Under the pieces are notes generated by a model. That model did not search any database. It saw only the letters and a list, made by a program, of their open reading frames with translations, and was not told the origin of the DNA. From Arbacia lixula (lineage: Eukaryota; Echinodermata; Echinoidea; Arbacioida; Arbaciidae): a DNA stretch of 64,000 nucleotides. Below are positions 1 to 28,300 of this stretch, in pieces; within the stretch, counting starts at the first letter, position 1; every line of letters starts with the position of its first letter. The stretch spans positions 14,677,482-14,741,481 of the forward strand of contig OZ022576.1 of NCBI GenBank assembly GCA_963669155.1. Direction: 5' to 3'. The translations under genes were made by a program, and so were the position numbers.

Positions 1-119
1 AAGTTTATATGATTTTGTGTTTTCAATGTCAAGATAAAGCAGCTGCCCTGGGTTCCAGAAGCAATGATATACAGTATTTGTAGAAACATATTTTATCAAT
101 ATACCTTTCCTTTCATCAG

Positions 120-14285
<14,166 letters not shown>

Positions 14286-14566
14286 TGAACAGGATGAACA
14301 TTTGTGGAAGATATGCTGTGAAGAGCTGCTATCAATTCTTATGAGAACTGGCTGATTGTAATCATGCTATCAAATTTTACTAGACGTAGCCTTGAGGAGA
14401 TAATGATGTTGAAATTAATGTTGCTCATGTATATCCATTCTGCAGTTGTCTAGTTGTTACTGTTTCACAGTTTTGCCAAATGTGTTGACAAGAGAGAACG
14501 ATATTGGATGGGAAATATAGATGATGGTTGAATATGTTTTGATTTACAGTATACATTTTAGCAGTC

Positions 14567-14572
14567 AATAAA
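14567..14572 (+). promoter_or_regulatory. Polyadenylation signal AATAAA (proximal)
   Basis: The first canonical hexamer after the KDM5 stop, 282 bases downstream, with a GT-rich stretch (TGTTGGGTTG) right after it. Confidence 0.5.
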
Positions 14573-17405
14573 TGTTGGGTTGCTGCCCAAGTGATCAACT
14601 TACAACAATATTGTTGATATGCACTGCATTTCTAAAAGACATCTTACACTCGTCCTTGCCTATGATAACTTTATTGATGTGGTGATGGATATAAAAGTTG
14701 TTGTACAGTTTCTGATTGTGCAGGGCATTTGATTGCATTGATTTTTGTGTACAGTTTCAAAAGACACCATGGCATAGGCTCTGTCTGCAAATATGTCACT
14801 TCATTTCTGGACTGCACTTTTATCAAAGACAGACAACAAATATATTGATATTAGTCAACACTCTCTGCTGTTACGTTGGCAACATGTATCAAGGTTACTG
14901 AAATCTCTTTATGTGTATAAACACATACATACCTGTAAAGTATTTGTCAGTCACCTTTGTTTTTAATACCTTTTGGTATTGGTCTCTCGTATATTAGCAT
15001 ATCTGGGTCAACTGGTTTTTGATTGGGACTGTCTACCTCTGGAAAAAGAAATGGGAAAGAGTAAAGGCGTGGCTACGTCTTGATAAGTTCTCTTGTGCCT
15101 ATACAATGTGCATTTGGTATGGTTTGTAGCTCTACAGCAACAAGTTTCTATCCATGTGTGTACAGTTTTCTTTATTTGAAAGTTTTGCCTTTGAGCGGGG
15201 AGTTTGGGAACGCTGCTGCTCTGTACTCTCACGTTGGAGAGTTCTTGGTGACAGACGTGTTATGTGCATTATTCCGCATTATAATGGGCATACAATGAAG
15301 GGATTTAACTAGAAATATGTCAATAGAGTCGATCTTGCTTGTTCCTACACTTGCTTGTATTTGTTTCAAGACTACCGCTTCATCTTCAAAAGAAAGTATG
15401 TAAATTATTACAATGAAACACACCTCTTTTTTACATTTACATGAGAGATACTCTGCTTCACACCAGGAGATGAACTTGTGGTCACATTAAACTTTACTGT
15501 AAATTTAATTGTAGTATATGTTTATATATATATAGGATTTGTGTGCTTTTGTTTCTCCATCTCTTTTTTCATCACTCGAAAGACGGACTGCTTTGCAACA
15601 CTGTATTCTGTATATAGGCAGCTTCCCCCTCGGAACGGTATCGGCATTCTTCTTTGGTTGTGTGGTAAAGGCTGTTTGAGAACGTATTCTACTATTTACA
15701 TTTATAGATGGATCCAGTAGAAATTCTGACAGTTTTCAATTTCGTAATTGGCGAGGAAGTGTAATGAAGAGGTGAACTTAGAGATTTATGGCTTTAAAAT
15801 TTGCTAACGATGACATACTCTGTACAGACTGTAACAGTATTTGTATGATCGATAAATGATTTCTATCTGCTTCCGTGAAAAACAATGTTTGTGTTCACAT
15901 ACTCAATGACAATTCAGTTGTATCAGCGTGTTTCTGTGTTATTCTAAGCATGGAATATTGTGCTTATATGTATAAAGATGTTAAAATGTATAAACACTTG
16001 AAAAAGGTAAAAATTGTCATAGATATATTTACCTGTTGAATGTAGTTGCCCATCAACCACCTTGTCATGCAATGAACATTTGCGAGATTCATGGAATGAA
16101 TGTTCAATCAAAACGAGCTGTATTTTGTCCTTTTAAATTCACAATACATATATCAATAACCTAAATGGTAGAGTGATCACTCATACATGTAACACTCAGT
16201 ACTGTCATGACTACTCTCTGTTATAATGATGATTGCATGAAGTGATACGCAATATACATGTATACAAGTATCAGTCTCACTTTATTGTCTGCCTGTATCA
16301 AAAGAACTTTAAAACAAATATGATAATCATGGTATTTACTGCAAGAAAGCTTATAGATCATTGCGCCTCATACTGTATATGACACAAGCTGTAATAATAG
16401 TATTGCCAGATTGTTGCTCAAGCAAAGAATAACTACGGAATTGCTGTTTTATTCCAGCATCCATTTTATCATGGCATATGTGGTTAAAGTACATTACAAT
16501 AAAGTCCAGTAAAGGATTTTGTTATGAGAGTACCAAAAAAAAAAACCCCACACAACTATTCCTAGGTTGGGTGGCGCGTTTACAAGACAATGTATTAATG
16601 GTTTACAAAAAGAAACAAACAATTCCTAACATGAAAATGTAGACATTGCCTTTTTGCAGGTATTGTCACAGTATGTTTTCAAACATATAGACGGTGTGCG
16701 AATGTACTTTCATGTACAATGCTTCACAGAAGATGTATTACTGTTTTTTTTAGATGCTAACTTTGCTCATTTCGCAATATGATTTGTTTGCCACCCACGA
16801 CTTTGTCATATCCTGTCTTTTTTTTTTCAGATAGGATCATGTATATATGTATTATATCAAAAGAAATTGTCTTGAAAAGAATTAGAATGTTTAGATATGT
16901 GCATTTGTAAGCAGAGAGATCATGCACTTCTATGAATATTAAACAGGCACTAGAGTTTGTGTAGTTTGTAGAGAATATGGTCGTAATTTTCATGGAATGT
17001 ACATGTATAAAGGTTTAAGGATAAGACAAAATGTCAAGTTTTCATCATTGAGTAGTGATCGATTTTCTCCTTGTTTTTACCTTTCTGCTTATTGACAACC
17101 ACATGTTGAATGTTGATGTTAAGTGAACAATGAGTTCTGAATCAACTTTTTTTCTTTTTTTTTTTTTACATTTCTTCAAGCACATGCCAGTTTATTTATT
17201 GTTCAGGGGACTGAATTCTATTCATTGCATAGTTGGGAGTAAGTAGGGGTTTTATTCTGATACTCTATTAAACATGACAACGATAATCCAGCTAAAACAA
17301 TGGCATGTGAACATATTATTAGGTGTTCTTTTTCTCTCAGATTTTGACTTTTTTTCTCTCATTTTCCCATGAACTTCTTTTGTAATCATTTTGTCTTAGT
17401 TCTGC

Positions 17406-17411
17406 AATAAA
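17406..17411 (+). promoter_or_regulatory. Polyadenylation signal AATAAA (distal)
   Basis: A canonical hexamer with T/GT-rich sequence about 50-80 bases later (TTTCTTGTTTTATTTTG, GGGTGTTCG). It would give a 3'UTR of about 3.1 kb. Another hexamer lies at 17543. Confidence 0.4.
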
Positions 17412-18034
17412 GAGATTGATGGGTACTTATTAAACCTGAACATAAATTCATATGGTCGTTTCTTGTTTTATTTTGTAGGGTGTTCGTAACTATTACTGAC
17501 TTGGTATCTATTCTCTGATCTTACTTTGACAAAGCTTGTTGTAATAAATACTATTCAGATGATGTTATATTGGAAGCACCATGTGGCTGTATTCTTTCAG
17601 GATATTTGACCCACCTATGGGGTGAAGAAGGGATAGGGAAAGAAAAAGATTGTCATATTTGGTACATCTGCAAAATACGATATACTGCACAAAGCTTAAT
17701 TTTTGTAACAATCCTGAATGATTGGTTGAGTCATTTTATGATGCAGTTGACAGGAAATTACACAATAACATGTTAATTGTGTATTAAACTCACAGAGAAG
17801 ATTGGTGAAGGAATGAGACTATGAGACAAATCGTCTTCAATCTTGAAAATTGTAATGACCTGTATTTGTCATACTGTGTAGACTTTCCCTTGACTTTGCT
17901 CACAATGTAATTTTAAACCTGTCTGCTAAAGTCTCACGGGGTATAAAGACCACTTATCGTGCATCCCTTCAGAGCAGTTTGCAATGAATTGCGCGTGTCT
18001 ATAAAGACTACCTGTCCATAACAAGTAATCTGGA

Positions 18035-19393
18035 GTGATCTTTAAAGACAAGTTGATCTGTATAAGCCTAAACAAGATTGTCAACGTCATGGGAGCCTCA
18101 TCAGAGCCCTCTTCATTCCAATGGGGTGTCCCTCAAGGGTCGGTATTAGGCCCAGTCCTCTTCATTGTTTACACATCCCCTATACAAGATATAATCAGCT
18201 CACATGGTTTCTCAACAATGTTGGATGCCGACGATACGCAATTGTATGTGTCCATCAACTCGAGCAGAGAAATCGTAATCGAGCGGTTAGAACGCTGTCT
18301 ACGGGAAGTTCGGAACTGGATGGTGAACAACTATCTTGTGCTCAACGACAACAAGATGGAGGTTCTTCATCTGTCATCAAAGTTCAGACACTATCAGGAA
18401 TTCCCCCCAATTACATCAGGCAATGATCAGGTCCCCCCTTCCAACTCAGTGCGAGATCTTGGTGTTGTTCTACACAAGCATTTGAATATGCAAACTCATG
18501 TTAATAAACTTTGTCGGAATGCCTCCCTAGCACTTAGGAAACTTGGTAGTATTCGTCCGTACCTTGATAAGTCCAGCACGGAAGTTCTTGTCCATGCCTT
18601 TGTCTCGTCTCTACTTGATAATTGTAACAGTCTTTTAGTAGGCCTTCCGGAAAGACAAGTAACAAAGCTGCAAAGAATACAAAACTCAGCAGCAAGACTT
18701 GTCTCCAAATCCTCTAGAAAAGAACACATCACACCAATTCTTCAAGAACTTCACTGGCTTCCAGTCAAATTTCGCATCCGTTTCAAAATTCTCATTCATG
18801 TCTTCAACGCTATCCATGGTCTTGCACCGAGCTATCTGTCTGATCTATTGTCTATCCATACCCCAGCAAGATCCCTTCGATCATCCAATCAGCAGCTTCT
18901 TCATGTACCACCACAAAAAACTAAACATTATGGTGAACGCTCATTCTCTTTTATCGGCCCAACTCTCTGGAACTTGCTCCCGTATGAAATTCGCTCACAA
19001 TGTAACCCCAATATCTTTAAGAAACAACTTAAAACCCATCTATTCAAAGAGGCATACATGTATGTGTGATTATGAATTGTGTCAAGCCTGCAGCTGCATT
19101 TTTCATAATCTTCTTTTCTTTTCTGTATCTTGATTAGTCAATCATGCAAATGTTAATTAGTCCGTTATTTCTGTAATTTAAGATGCAAATGTTAATTAGT
19201 CATTTATTTCTGTAATTTGAGATGTACCTTGATCTCTGTTCAATTAAATTGTATTGTATGATGTACATGGTATGTAGATAAACAAGTAGATGTAAAATGT
19301 AAATCTAAGTCCCTCCATGTAAAGCGCATTGAGAATTCCATCGGTTTTGAAATGCGCTATATAAGAAACATTTATTATTATTATTATTATTAT
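18035..19393 (+). mobile_element. CR1/L2-like non-LTR retrotransposon, 5'-truncated
   Basis: An open frame (18035-19069, 344 residues) covers the second half of a reverse transcriptase: GVPQGSVLGPVLF, the catalytic region as DADDTQLY, then LN.NKMEVL, RDLGVVL, and the thumb and C-terminal words RIQNSAARLV, LHWLPVKFRI, HGLAPSYLSDLL and GPTLWNLLP. The expected first residue of the catalytic F/YADD box is Asp, so this copy is probably inactive. The 3' end has the stem GCGCAT/ATGCGC and an (ATT)n tail at 19371-19393, typical of this clade. No methionine start, endonuclease or ORF1 is present. It lies in the intergenic region between the two genes. Confidence 0.88.
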
Positions 19394-19711
19394 GGTGTTC
19401 AGTTCACCAGCAGCAGACAAGTGTAGCGTTTACATATTGATTTCAGAGATGTCATAACTCCTGAGCATGGACAAGCATCAACAACAATTGTGCTGTGAAA
19501 CTTGCAACAACAAAAACATACACCTTGCCATTACATACAACATCCTGATTGAATCTTACACTCCCATTATACATCAACATTATTTCTTGATTGCTAATAG
19601 ATGGTGATTCATTGACCCTAATGTAGATAGTTTTGTATGAGTTATTTACAATTATTGTTGACATTATTCAGACCTAAATTACACACAGTTGCCCAAGAAG
19701 GTGGAGGAACG

Positions 19712-19718
<7 letters not shown>

Positions 19719-19761
<43 letters not shown>

Positions 19762-19762
19762 A
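19719..19762. repeat. GA microsatellite
   Basis: An almost pure GA dinucleotide run with an AAAGA interruption near its end. Confidence 0.9.
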
Positions 19763-19887
19763 AACAGAAAGAGAAGAGAGGGCAGAAACATAACATACAC
19801 AAGAGCTAATATTTTCCTAATATATCGCGAACGGCAGCGTTCTGAATTCTGCATTTATCTTTCTATATGTTGTATGTACCTATATAT

Positions 19888-19894
19888 CCATCTT

Positions 19895-19942
<48 letters not shown>

Positions 19943-19966
19943 CCTGTCTATCTATCTATCTATCTT

Positions 19967-20003
<37 letters not shown>

Positions 20004-20213
20004 TCATCCATCCATTTATCCGTCTGTTTATCTATCTCTCTATATATCCATCCATCGGCCTATCTGTATATATATTTATCTGCCTATTTATCTTTCTATC
20101 CACCCACCCACCCATCTATCTTGCTATCTATCTATCTATCTATCTATATATCTAACTATCTATCTATCTAGCTAGCTAGCTATCTATCTATCTTGCTGTC
20201 TATCTATCTATCA

Positions 20214-20288
<75 letters not shown>

Positions 20289-20295
20289 TCAATCA

Positions 20296-20354
<59 letters not shown>

Positions 20355-20356
20355 AA
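19888..20356 (+). repeat. TATC tetranucleotide microsatellite
   Basis: About 470 bases of TATC units with blocks of variants (CATC, AATC, TATA). The AATC block at 20259-20300 sits between two pure TATC blocks. The I/Y/L/S-rich open frames across it are artefacts. Confidence 0.95.
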
Positions 20357-20359
20357 TCT

Positions 20360-22212
20360 TTATTTTTATCTTGATATATAACACAGAATCTTTCTATCGA
20401 TCTGTATAGCTGTCTAGATAATGGTCGGTATTATGATTAATATCCGATCTACCAACCTAAATATGTATGTCTGTCTATATCAATTTCAATGCCTCGCCCA
20501 TAGATGACTGAAAATCATAAATCACATATCATAATTGATTATTTTGAAAATACGGCTAACCTATCGACGTACGCATTTCACGGGCGCGTACAATATTTGG
20601 CAATGCAAGTCTACATTTTTTAAATAATGATCATACGTGTTCGGAAAAGTGAAATTGGATGGGCTAGGCCTATAAGCATGTATTTCGGACCAAGCACAAT
20701 GAACTCCCTGTGATCCCAAAGAAAGAAAGCTTGCTGCCAGAGTGTGGTATTCGAACAGCATATATTGAATATTGAAAGGGATGTTACAATCAACGCCCTG
20801 GATACATGATGCGGATACGTATCACGCTCGCATTGTCGAAATTGAAACAATTGAAACAAACGGAACTATAATGAATGATAAGTATGTCACCACTAACACT
20901 TTAGGCCAAGTAGGAGAAAATGAATCGTAATAGAATTAGAGCAAAGCAACGAATCCAGAGACAACGTAAGAGTAGTCTAAGAAGGAAACTATAAAGGAGG
21001 GGAAGATGAACAAAGAAAACAAGCGTAAACGACGAAGATGACGTGAAGGAAGGGAAGAGTAAAAGAACATAGTTTTGTTGAAGGAACATCAAAGAAGTGA
21101 AAAAAAAAAATGAAGAAGAGTCATGAAGAGCGAAAGGGCTTCGCGGCGGAAACGAGAAGAACTAATAGGCTTAGGCATAAGAATGAGCAAATACACGTGA
21201 GAGGAGGAGGGGGGGGGGGGGAGAACAACTACATACATCATTAATATCACTGAAAGTCGCTAAGAAGACTTACTAACTGATTCATTCTCCGCCATGACTT
21301 GTCCGATTTAATGCAATGATTTTATTTCGATTTGTTGTTATATACATAAGATACATATGCCTCATACGCCTGTTCGTGTCTTTTTTTTTTTTGTCAATCT
21401 GAAAAATAGAGTCTGTTTATTGATCACGGTCTTTAGGCTTATATCATCATATCCCCACATTCCCTCACATCTACTATTTAGTTACTAGCCCTTATTATTT
21501 ATTTTGGTTAGCATAACTCTGTTTATGTTTCTTTAGTTACTTGTTTGCTTCAATATCATTATGTTGGCTAGCATACAGTAATGAGTAGATGAGCAATCAA
21601 TCAAAATACATGTTTATACGTAGTTGAATGAATTAGAGAGTTGTGTTGTCTAGGATAGGGAAAAAGGGGAGCGATTGTGTGAAAAAGTGACATTTAATTG
21701 AAGTTAAGTTTTAAATTAAGTTGATATATTTTATACCACTAGCCTATACTAGCTGTGTACATGTCTCATGAATTTCGTTGCAAAATTTCGGGAGCAAAAT
21801 GATATGCCAGTGATACGTCGTAGATGGTCACATAGGCCATTATTCCATTAAATGTTATGTTAGGCATGAGACAGGGATGGCGATAACGATTTGGGATAAG
21901 TATGATGCGGGTTGGAGAACAAAGATGATAGTCATTTTTTAAGAAGAAAGTCAGACGGGAATAAGACATATTTTAAATATATGAAACACTTGTGAAAGAA
22001 ATTTGCTTAAAAGAGTGAATAGCGAACACTTTATAGAGTGTAGTACATCCGTAGAATTTTGGCTTGTAACCCCCAGTCTCTCAAGGAATATGTAAGAAAA
22101 CAAAGTGAGAAAGTTTTGGACGACTGAAAACTCACAAGAAGTAGTGGAAGCTGAAGTGACGTCACACGTAGTGGACGATGGGATACATGGCAAGGGAACA
22201 CACAGGACTGAA
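20360..22212. other. Intergenic region and probable ATXN7 promoter/5'UTR
   Basis: AT-rich, with a short G-run at 21209-21220. A perfect CRE palindrome lies 49 bases before the ATXN7 start codon. No TATA box or initiator can be assigned with confidence. Confidence 0.5.
22157..22164. promoter_or_regulatory. CRE palindrome TGACGTCA
   Basis: A perfect 8-bp CREB/ATF site with CACGTA directly after it, just upstream of the presumed ATXN7 start codon at 22213. The position suits a promoter or 5'UTR element; function is inferred. Confidence 0.45.
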
Positions 22213-22303
22213 ATGGCGAGCCTAGAAAGAAGTAGCCCTTCGATGTTTCTTGGCCAGTCCTGGTCCATTTGGGCCGACAAAGTGTCGACTCAGGAAGATG
22301 AAG
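22213..22303 (+). CDS. atxn7: ATXN7 exon 1 (start codon, LGQSW motif)
   Basis: The ATG at 22213 has G at -3 and G at +4. The upstream frame is open for 36 more codons, but homology to human ataxin-7 begins here. It encodes 30 residues ending QEDE, with donor GAAG|GTGAAG (phase 1). The conserved MFLGQSWSIW motif is residues 11-20. Confidence 0.85.
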
Positions 22304-25300
22304 GTGAAGTATACAGTGTATTCTTTTTAATGAGACCCATTTGGGATGATTTCATCTTGATTAAGGGTTAAAAAATGATTTCGAATTCTGTTGTTGATCG
22401 TGTGTTTTCCCGCTATCTCCATTGGCAGATGCAGAGAACGACGAAAAAAGAGACAAGACGGGCGACGAAATGGAGCCTGAAATGTCTCGTGAGAAAGAAG
22501 AACCACAAGTCATGAGGCTGAAAATGGAGGGTATCCTTTTTGACAATGATAATTGGGGATATTAAGATGTATATTTGGTTATCTTGCCGAAATTTATGTT
22601 GGAAAGTTAGCTGTTTAGTGTTCAGTTTGTGGAAACAACATGACTCGTATTTCTACATGTGGGGCTAACGTTAAACTGCCCTTTCCCCCGTCCCTGTCCC
22701 TGCACGCGCGAGGACGGTGCATGTCGCTGTTGCGTTGATCGCGAACGGGGTTCGTTTGTATTGCCTGCCCTTGCAATCTCTATGCAAACATAAATACAAT
22801 CTTGACAGCTAGTGCATTTTCTTCCATTTACCTGGTTCATATTTGACCAACACAGGGAGCAGATTATCACCCATCTACCAACAAATATCTTTATTTGGGC
22901 ATGTCAGACATAAGTTCTGTCATAAACAATGGCTTCATCCTCTGACACATTTTAAACTGATAAAAATCTAACGTATAAAGCATAAGTTATGAGTATCCCT
23001 TTCTTCCTTATTTTAAGTGTAGACTCAACTGTAATTGAGTCTTATGATGAGATGGTGTTTTCTCCAGATACCCCTCTGGAATAAACTACGAAGAAGCATG
23101 CAAAATATATTATGTGAACTGTAATCTAACTTGTTATGTTAGTGGAACCCAAAGCTGAGGTGTCATTTGATGGAACATTTATTGAGTGACGTGTGGAGTA
23201 CCACCCTGCTGACTACAACTTCAGAAGGTTCAGAAGTTTTTTTTGTTGTTGACACAAATTCAAATACATGCCATCAACTTGATACGTTAGACCTAAAGGG
23301 CAACAACCCCTAAAGAATGCTTGCTTTAGTAGCACCAATTTCTACGAAACATATTAATCTCCCTGTAGATGATTATGTAATTAGAGAGGGAAGAACATTC
23401 CCAGATCGGGTTATGGCACTTGACATGCCTATAAATTTTATGAGCGTCCTCCTTGGGTTTCCAGCTTATCGTTTCAATGTACACATGTTGCCGGTCAGTC
23501 TATCCGTGAGCTGAATGATTGAGAATTAAACTAAGTATCGGCTAAAGAGGCAAATTGATGCGATGACGGCAGCTATTCTTTTTAATGTTGCTGATGCTAG
23601 TGATGCTAGTGCTGATGATTAGTTTATCGCTAGGCACTATCGTCATCACAGAGAATGATTGACAGGAGATGTTTGAAAATGTATCCCTGGTGAGGCAGCA
23701 CTAGGCATACTGTCAAAAATTATTCTGTGAATGGGGATACATCTTCAGGTTGAAGATGCAAATCACAGAGCAAGCGCAGCCCCCTTTTAGTTCCCCAATT
23801 TTACGTAGATAGGGTCATTCCTAAAGACAATGACCAGACAAAATTAAAAGTGTCATTCTTTTTTATTGCATGTCATATCATCTTCATCGATACATGGCAG
23901 TCTGCATTTTAGTGATGTTATTAGAGGTACATAATACTGTAAATAGAGAGCTTAGTTGATGAATGACAATACACAACTCCACCCAGGCATTTTTAACCAG
24001 CCTTATTGTCTTAACAGTATAAGGTCATGAAGTGTGCTTTGTCATGAGCAAGCTGTGTAGCCAAGATGCGCCAAGGTAATCTCTAAACCCCAAATGTACC
24101 AAAGGAAATTGGCTCCAAAAATCTTGACATAACTTGTCATGAGTCTCCGAATGTGTAGATGGTTGGCAAAGTGCTGCTACTGCTACTGCCATGGACATCA
24201 TGTGTATTTTATGTCAGTGCATGTCCAGTTCCCTCGGAATACCTCACGCAGGATACAGATTTAACTATCACTGCCACAAAATATGATATATGCAAGGTTG
24301 TAAACAAGCTCTGCACATTCATAGTTGCAAAGTCAATCGTAAGAAGATGCAAGATGGAATATAAATTTTTGTTTGTTTCAGCTAGTAATCATAAGGCTTG
24401 GTAAAAATTATACCTTTTGTGCAGCTACAATACACATCATTATAATAACATTAGAATTAAAATAAGACCATACACATGCTTAGAATTGTGCACCTTATAA
24501 AAGCACTAAGAGTACTTCACAGATGAGACATGCTTCAAAATGTTAACAACTGACATACAAAATAAACAAAGAGCCTCTAAGGGAAATGAAATCCTATGAA
24601 CAAGTTTAACTAAATAACGTCAGAAAAATACGACAAATAGGTAATATATATATAGCAAAAGATTTTAAAAAGTATATCAGACATGCATTATGAAGAAGTT
24701 ACTTATGTTTGAAAATGTTAATCAATAGCCATGTAATCTTGCTTTCGCAATAAAGGGTAGGGGAGTGATGCTCTGGGTAGTACCTTGCTTAAGCATGGTG
24801 CAGAAGAATGAAAAACAATTTGTAACCTAAGTCATTGTGTGTAGATGGTGAAGGCTTAGGTTCAGAATGCAGTGGTAGTAATCATGATTTTTGACAATTC
24901 ACGACCTCCTTAAAATTTCTCAATTTCTTTGCCAGTTCACAACTCTTGAGTTTTGTCTTCAATTCAACATTTTATCTATCATTTAAGAGGCCTTATTCAA
25001 GTATTCTCACCCACTGGGCAGCAGAGGTGCTTTAACTGATGCTGCACTTGTGACAGTGTCTCACCTTGGGACTTAGTGGAGGAGACGGCATAAATTACTT
25101 CTCTCCTTGGGCAAAACAGTCCATGTTTTAAAAGTGAAATGTATTTTGGACCAGTATGTAAAGGTTACAAACAATAATGTTGCAAATATGAAAGGTTTCA
25201 CAAATAGACATTACCATATCTAAATGATTTATAAAAAGAAAGATGAGTGGTGTAATAATCTTCTTTGATAAAAATGTCAGAAACATGATGAAGAACAATA

Positions 25301-28300
25301 ACATGCTATTTGAATGTGCTCATAGGAGAATCTTGGCCGTCAGTGCATGTGACTACTATTGTTAACTCTTTGAGTGCCACATATGACTTTATTCACAAAT
25401 AATTCACACAATTCCAATAGATCAAGAATTTACCTGGTGTACAAAGGGTTAAAGTTTCAGCAAACATGTGCCTATGTCTTCCAAGTGTCTTATTCATCTC
25501 CAAGGAAGTCTACTCCTGTTCCTTGAATCCTGAAGATTACGACAGTTGAATATGTGCTGACCAAGTGCAGTCAACAATGATAGGATAACAACGGTGCAAG
25601 TGAAAATCTACTGGCTGTGGTTTCTTAATGCCACCACAGATGATATGATTTTTTGCTATTATTCTGCAGTTGTAAGGGCCAATGACTGGACATCACCTAC
25701 TTTCACAAATGCTGTGACCGTGTTGTGCAATTCAGCCAGTCACAGAGTCGTGTGACTGATGGGATCATGTCGTCTGCACTGTCCCTTATACTGCGTGCCT
25801 CATCAATAAGGCTAGTGATGCAGGAGCTACGACATACAATGGTAGATTGTCCCACATTAACTGCCTGTGATGCTTTATTACGAGAGATAGTGGGCAGATG
25901 GTAGCATCGGGCATGAGCATGACCTCTTATCCCCTGCACTGAACAGTATAATGTAAAGTGTTGAAAGCAATTGTGTGAAAACAGCCACACAGAATTGTCA
26001 TCTTTTTTACAGTAGGTGATTATAGAGTACTTGCAGCATCTCTATCACACTTTACGTGGTTTAGTAAGTCTTGAATCTTGCAGATTGCTTGTGGACCATC
26101 TCTTATGGAGGTTTTTCACTTGTTCCAGAACAGAGCAGAGCACTCCACATATGGTCTCACAGGCTATTGGCTATTGACCGCTGGGCCAGCTGAGTCAACC
26201 AGCCGCGTAGCAAACTTGCATTGACTTTGCATGTAGGTTGAACGACCTTTGCGACTATTTCTTTAAAGGTGATATTCATAGAAAATCCTTAAATACGAAG
26301 ATATTCATCTACAGAAAGCTTATAAGCCATACAATGAGCTTGGATGACATTCAAACAATAAATCACTTCCGAAAAAGTGAAATCACCCTATTCTTTGGGA
26401 CAAATTTTCCCTTCTGTCATCAAAACGGCGTTTAGGTTTGACGTAAGAAAAGGGAGGCGCTACTGTGCATCACACATGCCAATCTGCAGCTTCTTTTCCA
26501 CCAGAAGCATCATGCATTATCAACGAAACTGTGATGGAAGTTGCTAGTGGATTAACAGGTGTGATACACAATGGTCATTGTCAACATTTGTGTGTAGATT
26601 GCAGTTAGTCTCTATAGCTGCGTGAAGCATGTCCCGGCTGTGACGTACACACAAAGCCACTTTCCCTTAGACGATTTTGTAGGTCAGGAGAGAGTCAAAT
26701 TAGTGAAATTTAATTTTCATAAAACACAAAAGTGAACACTTTCATGGCATGTTAGCTGCATAAATTGCTTTAATAACTCATTCAATTGTGAAATAAAGTA
26801 TATTTATTTGATTTTGTTTCCTATAAGCATCACCGTTAACACGCATATCCCACAGAGGATTTTGGTTGTGGCGATTGTTTTTTTGAGCGAAGCGAATGAC
26901 GTTATTCACACGTTGACTGCATAGCGCGTGCATGCGACAATGTCTGATATCGCACTCGACTTTAGCACAGGATGGTATGGGCAAAAACAAAATATTGCGG
27001 ATGGTGCGACATGCAAGTATGTCCCACAAATTTTCAACACGTGACTTAAATTACGTCACTCCCCCACCCAACATGCAAATATTATTGTAGGGCCCAGAAG
27101 CCCAATTTGTATAATAAGTCATACTGGTGATCTGAATCTGGGTAATGGCTGGTTGTAGTAGCCAGCAGGAAAGTTTGACGCCATTGTTTAGTGAAGCTGT
27201 GCTACATGTATGTTTGATCTTAATCTCCTTTCATGTCATTTTTCTCCTGTCTTCTTGTCTGCATTGAGCTATAGGCACCTGCAAACAGCCAGGTGTTTGT
27301 TTACCTCATGCCTTAGCAACTGACTGGCCAATGAAAACAATGCATAGCAACCATAAATGCACTGCAATTGAATGTCACGCTGACTGAGTTTCCATCACAT
27401 TGTTTACTGGAATTCCCTAGATTTTTGTCATTTTCTGTGCTCTTTCTTTCTTTATTTCATTGTGTTTCTCATAATCTCACAAAATCTGCATGTATACATA
27501 CATGTGCAGACACTTGTGTGTAGTGTTCATGAATGGTCCCATGCATGCTTTTTTGTGTCTGGGCGGCTGTTTTCATTTCATTGCTTTAAGGTGGTGACTA
27601 AGGAAGTGACATCACCCCGCCCCCACCGAAAGCTCGTCTCACAGACGAGCAGTGAGACGAGCAGACGAGCATTTAGACAGGCTGAAACAGAATGTGCTGG
27701 CCTATGTGGAAAGGCATGTGTGATTTAGCAAACACAAGCAAACAAGCTGTCATTGTCAAAGTCATTCTTTCAGGAAGCAATCAATATTTAGTGTGCAACC
27801 AACATTTAGTGCGAAACCACATTCTTAAAGCCCCTGTGTGAATCTTCAGTTGTGTTGTAAAATATCTTGGAAGATCTGAAAAATGTATGGTTCTTGAGTA
27901 CATGTTCTTGTGAATCTTAGAATGAAGGAGTTGATACCTTTCCAATACCCAAGACTTTTAAGCAGAGGTCATGGCACTGGCATTGTATGATTGCCATTTG
28001 ACACAGGTGGGTAGGACCTACTGCAAAACTCAACTCGCGTGCATGATCTGTCATACTGGCTACGACTGTCCTTGTCTGTATGACTTTACTGTCACCAAGG
28101 TATTGCAGTCTTAGGTTGTGTCTGGGAGTGTCAGTGGGAAAGGATGAAAATGAGCTTGGTATCAGCAGGTATCAAGGATTCTGAGACACCCAATAAAGCC
28201 CTGGCCCCCTGAGCTCTACAAGTGCAATTCTAAGTACTAGACGGCCCAATACACTCAAGATAATCCTCATTCATGCCTTAATATGTTCTTCAATTATACA

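Larger units (their letters stand above)
14286..17570 (+). other. KDM5 3'UTR and downstream flank
   Basis: AT-rich sequence without a convincing reading frame. AATAAA hexamers lie at 14567, 16498, 17406 and 17543, so short (~0.3 kb) and long (up to ~3.3 kb) 3'UTRs are possible. An A-run at about 16534-16545 is genomic. Which cleavage site is used cannot be decided from sequence. Confidence 0.6.

Noticed and set aside
19867..20381. Ile/Tyr/Ser/Leu-rich frames
   Set aside because: Translation of the TATC microsatellite.
25703..25990. 95-codon minus-strand frame overlapping a repeat, possibly a transposase fragment
   Set aside because: No motif could be assigned, and the related copy at 42340 does not clearly keep the frame.
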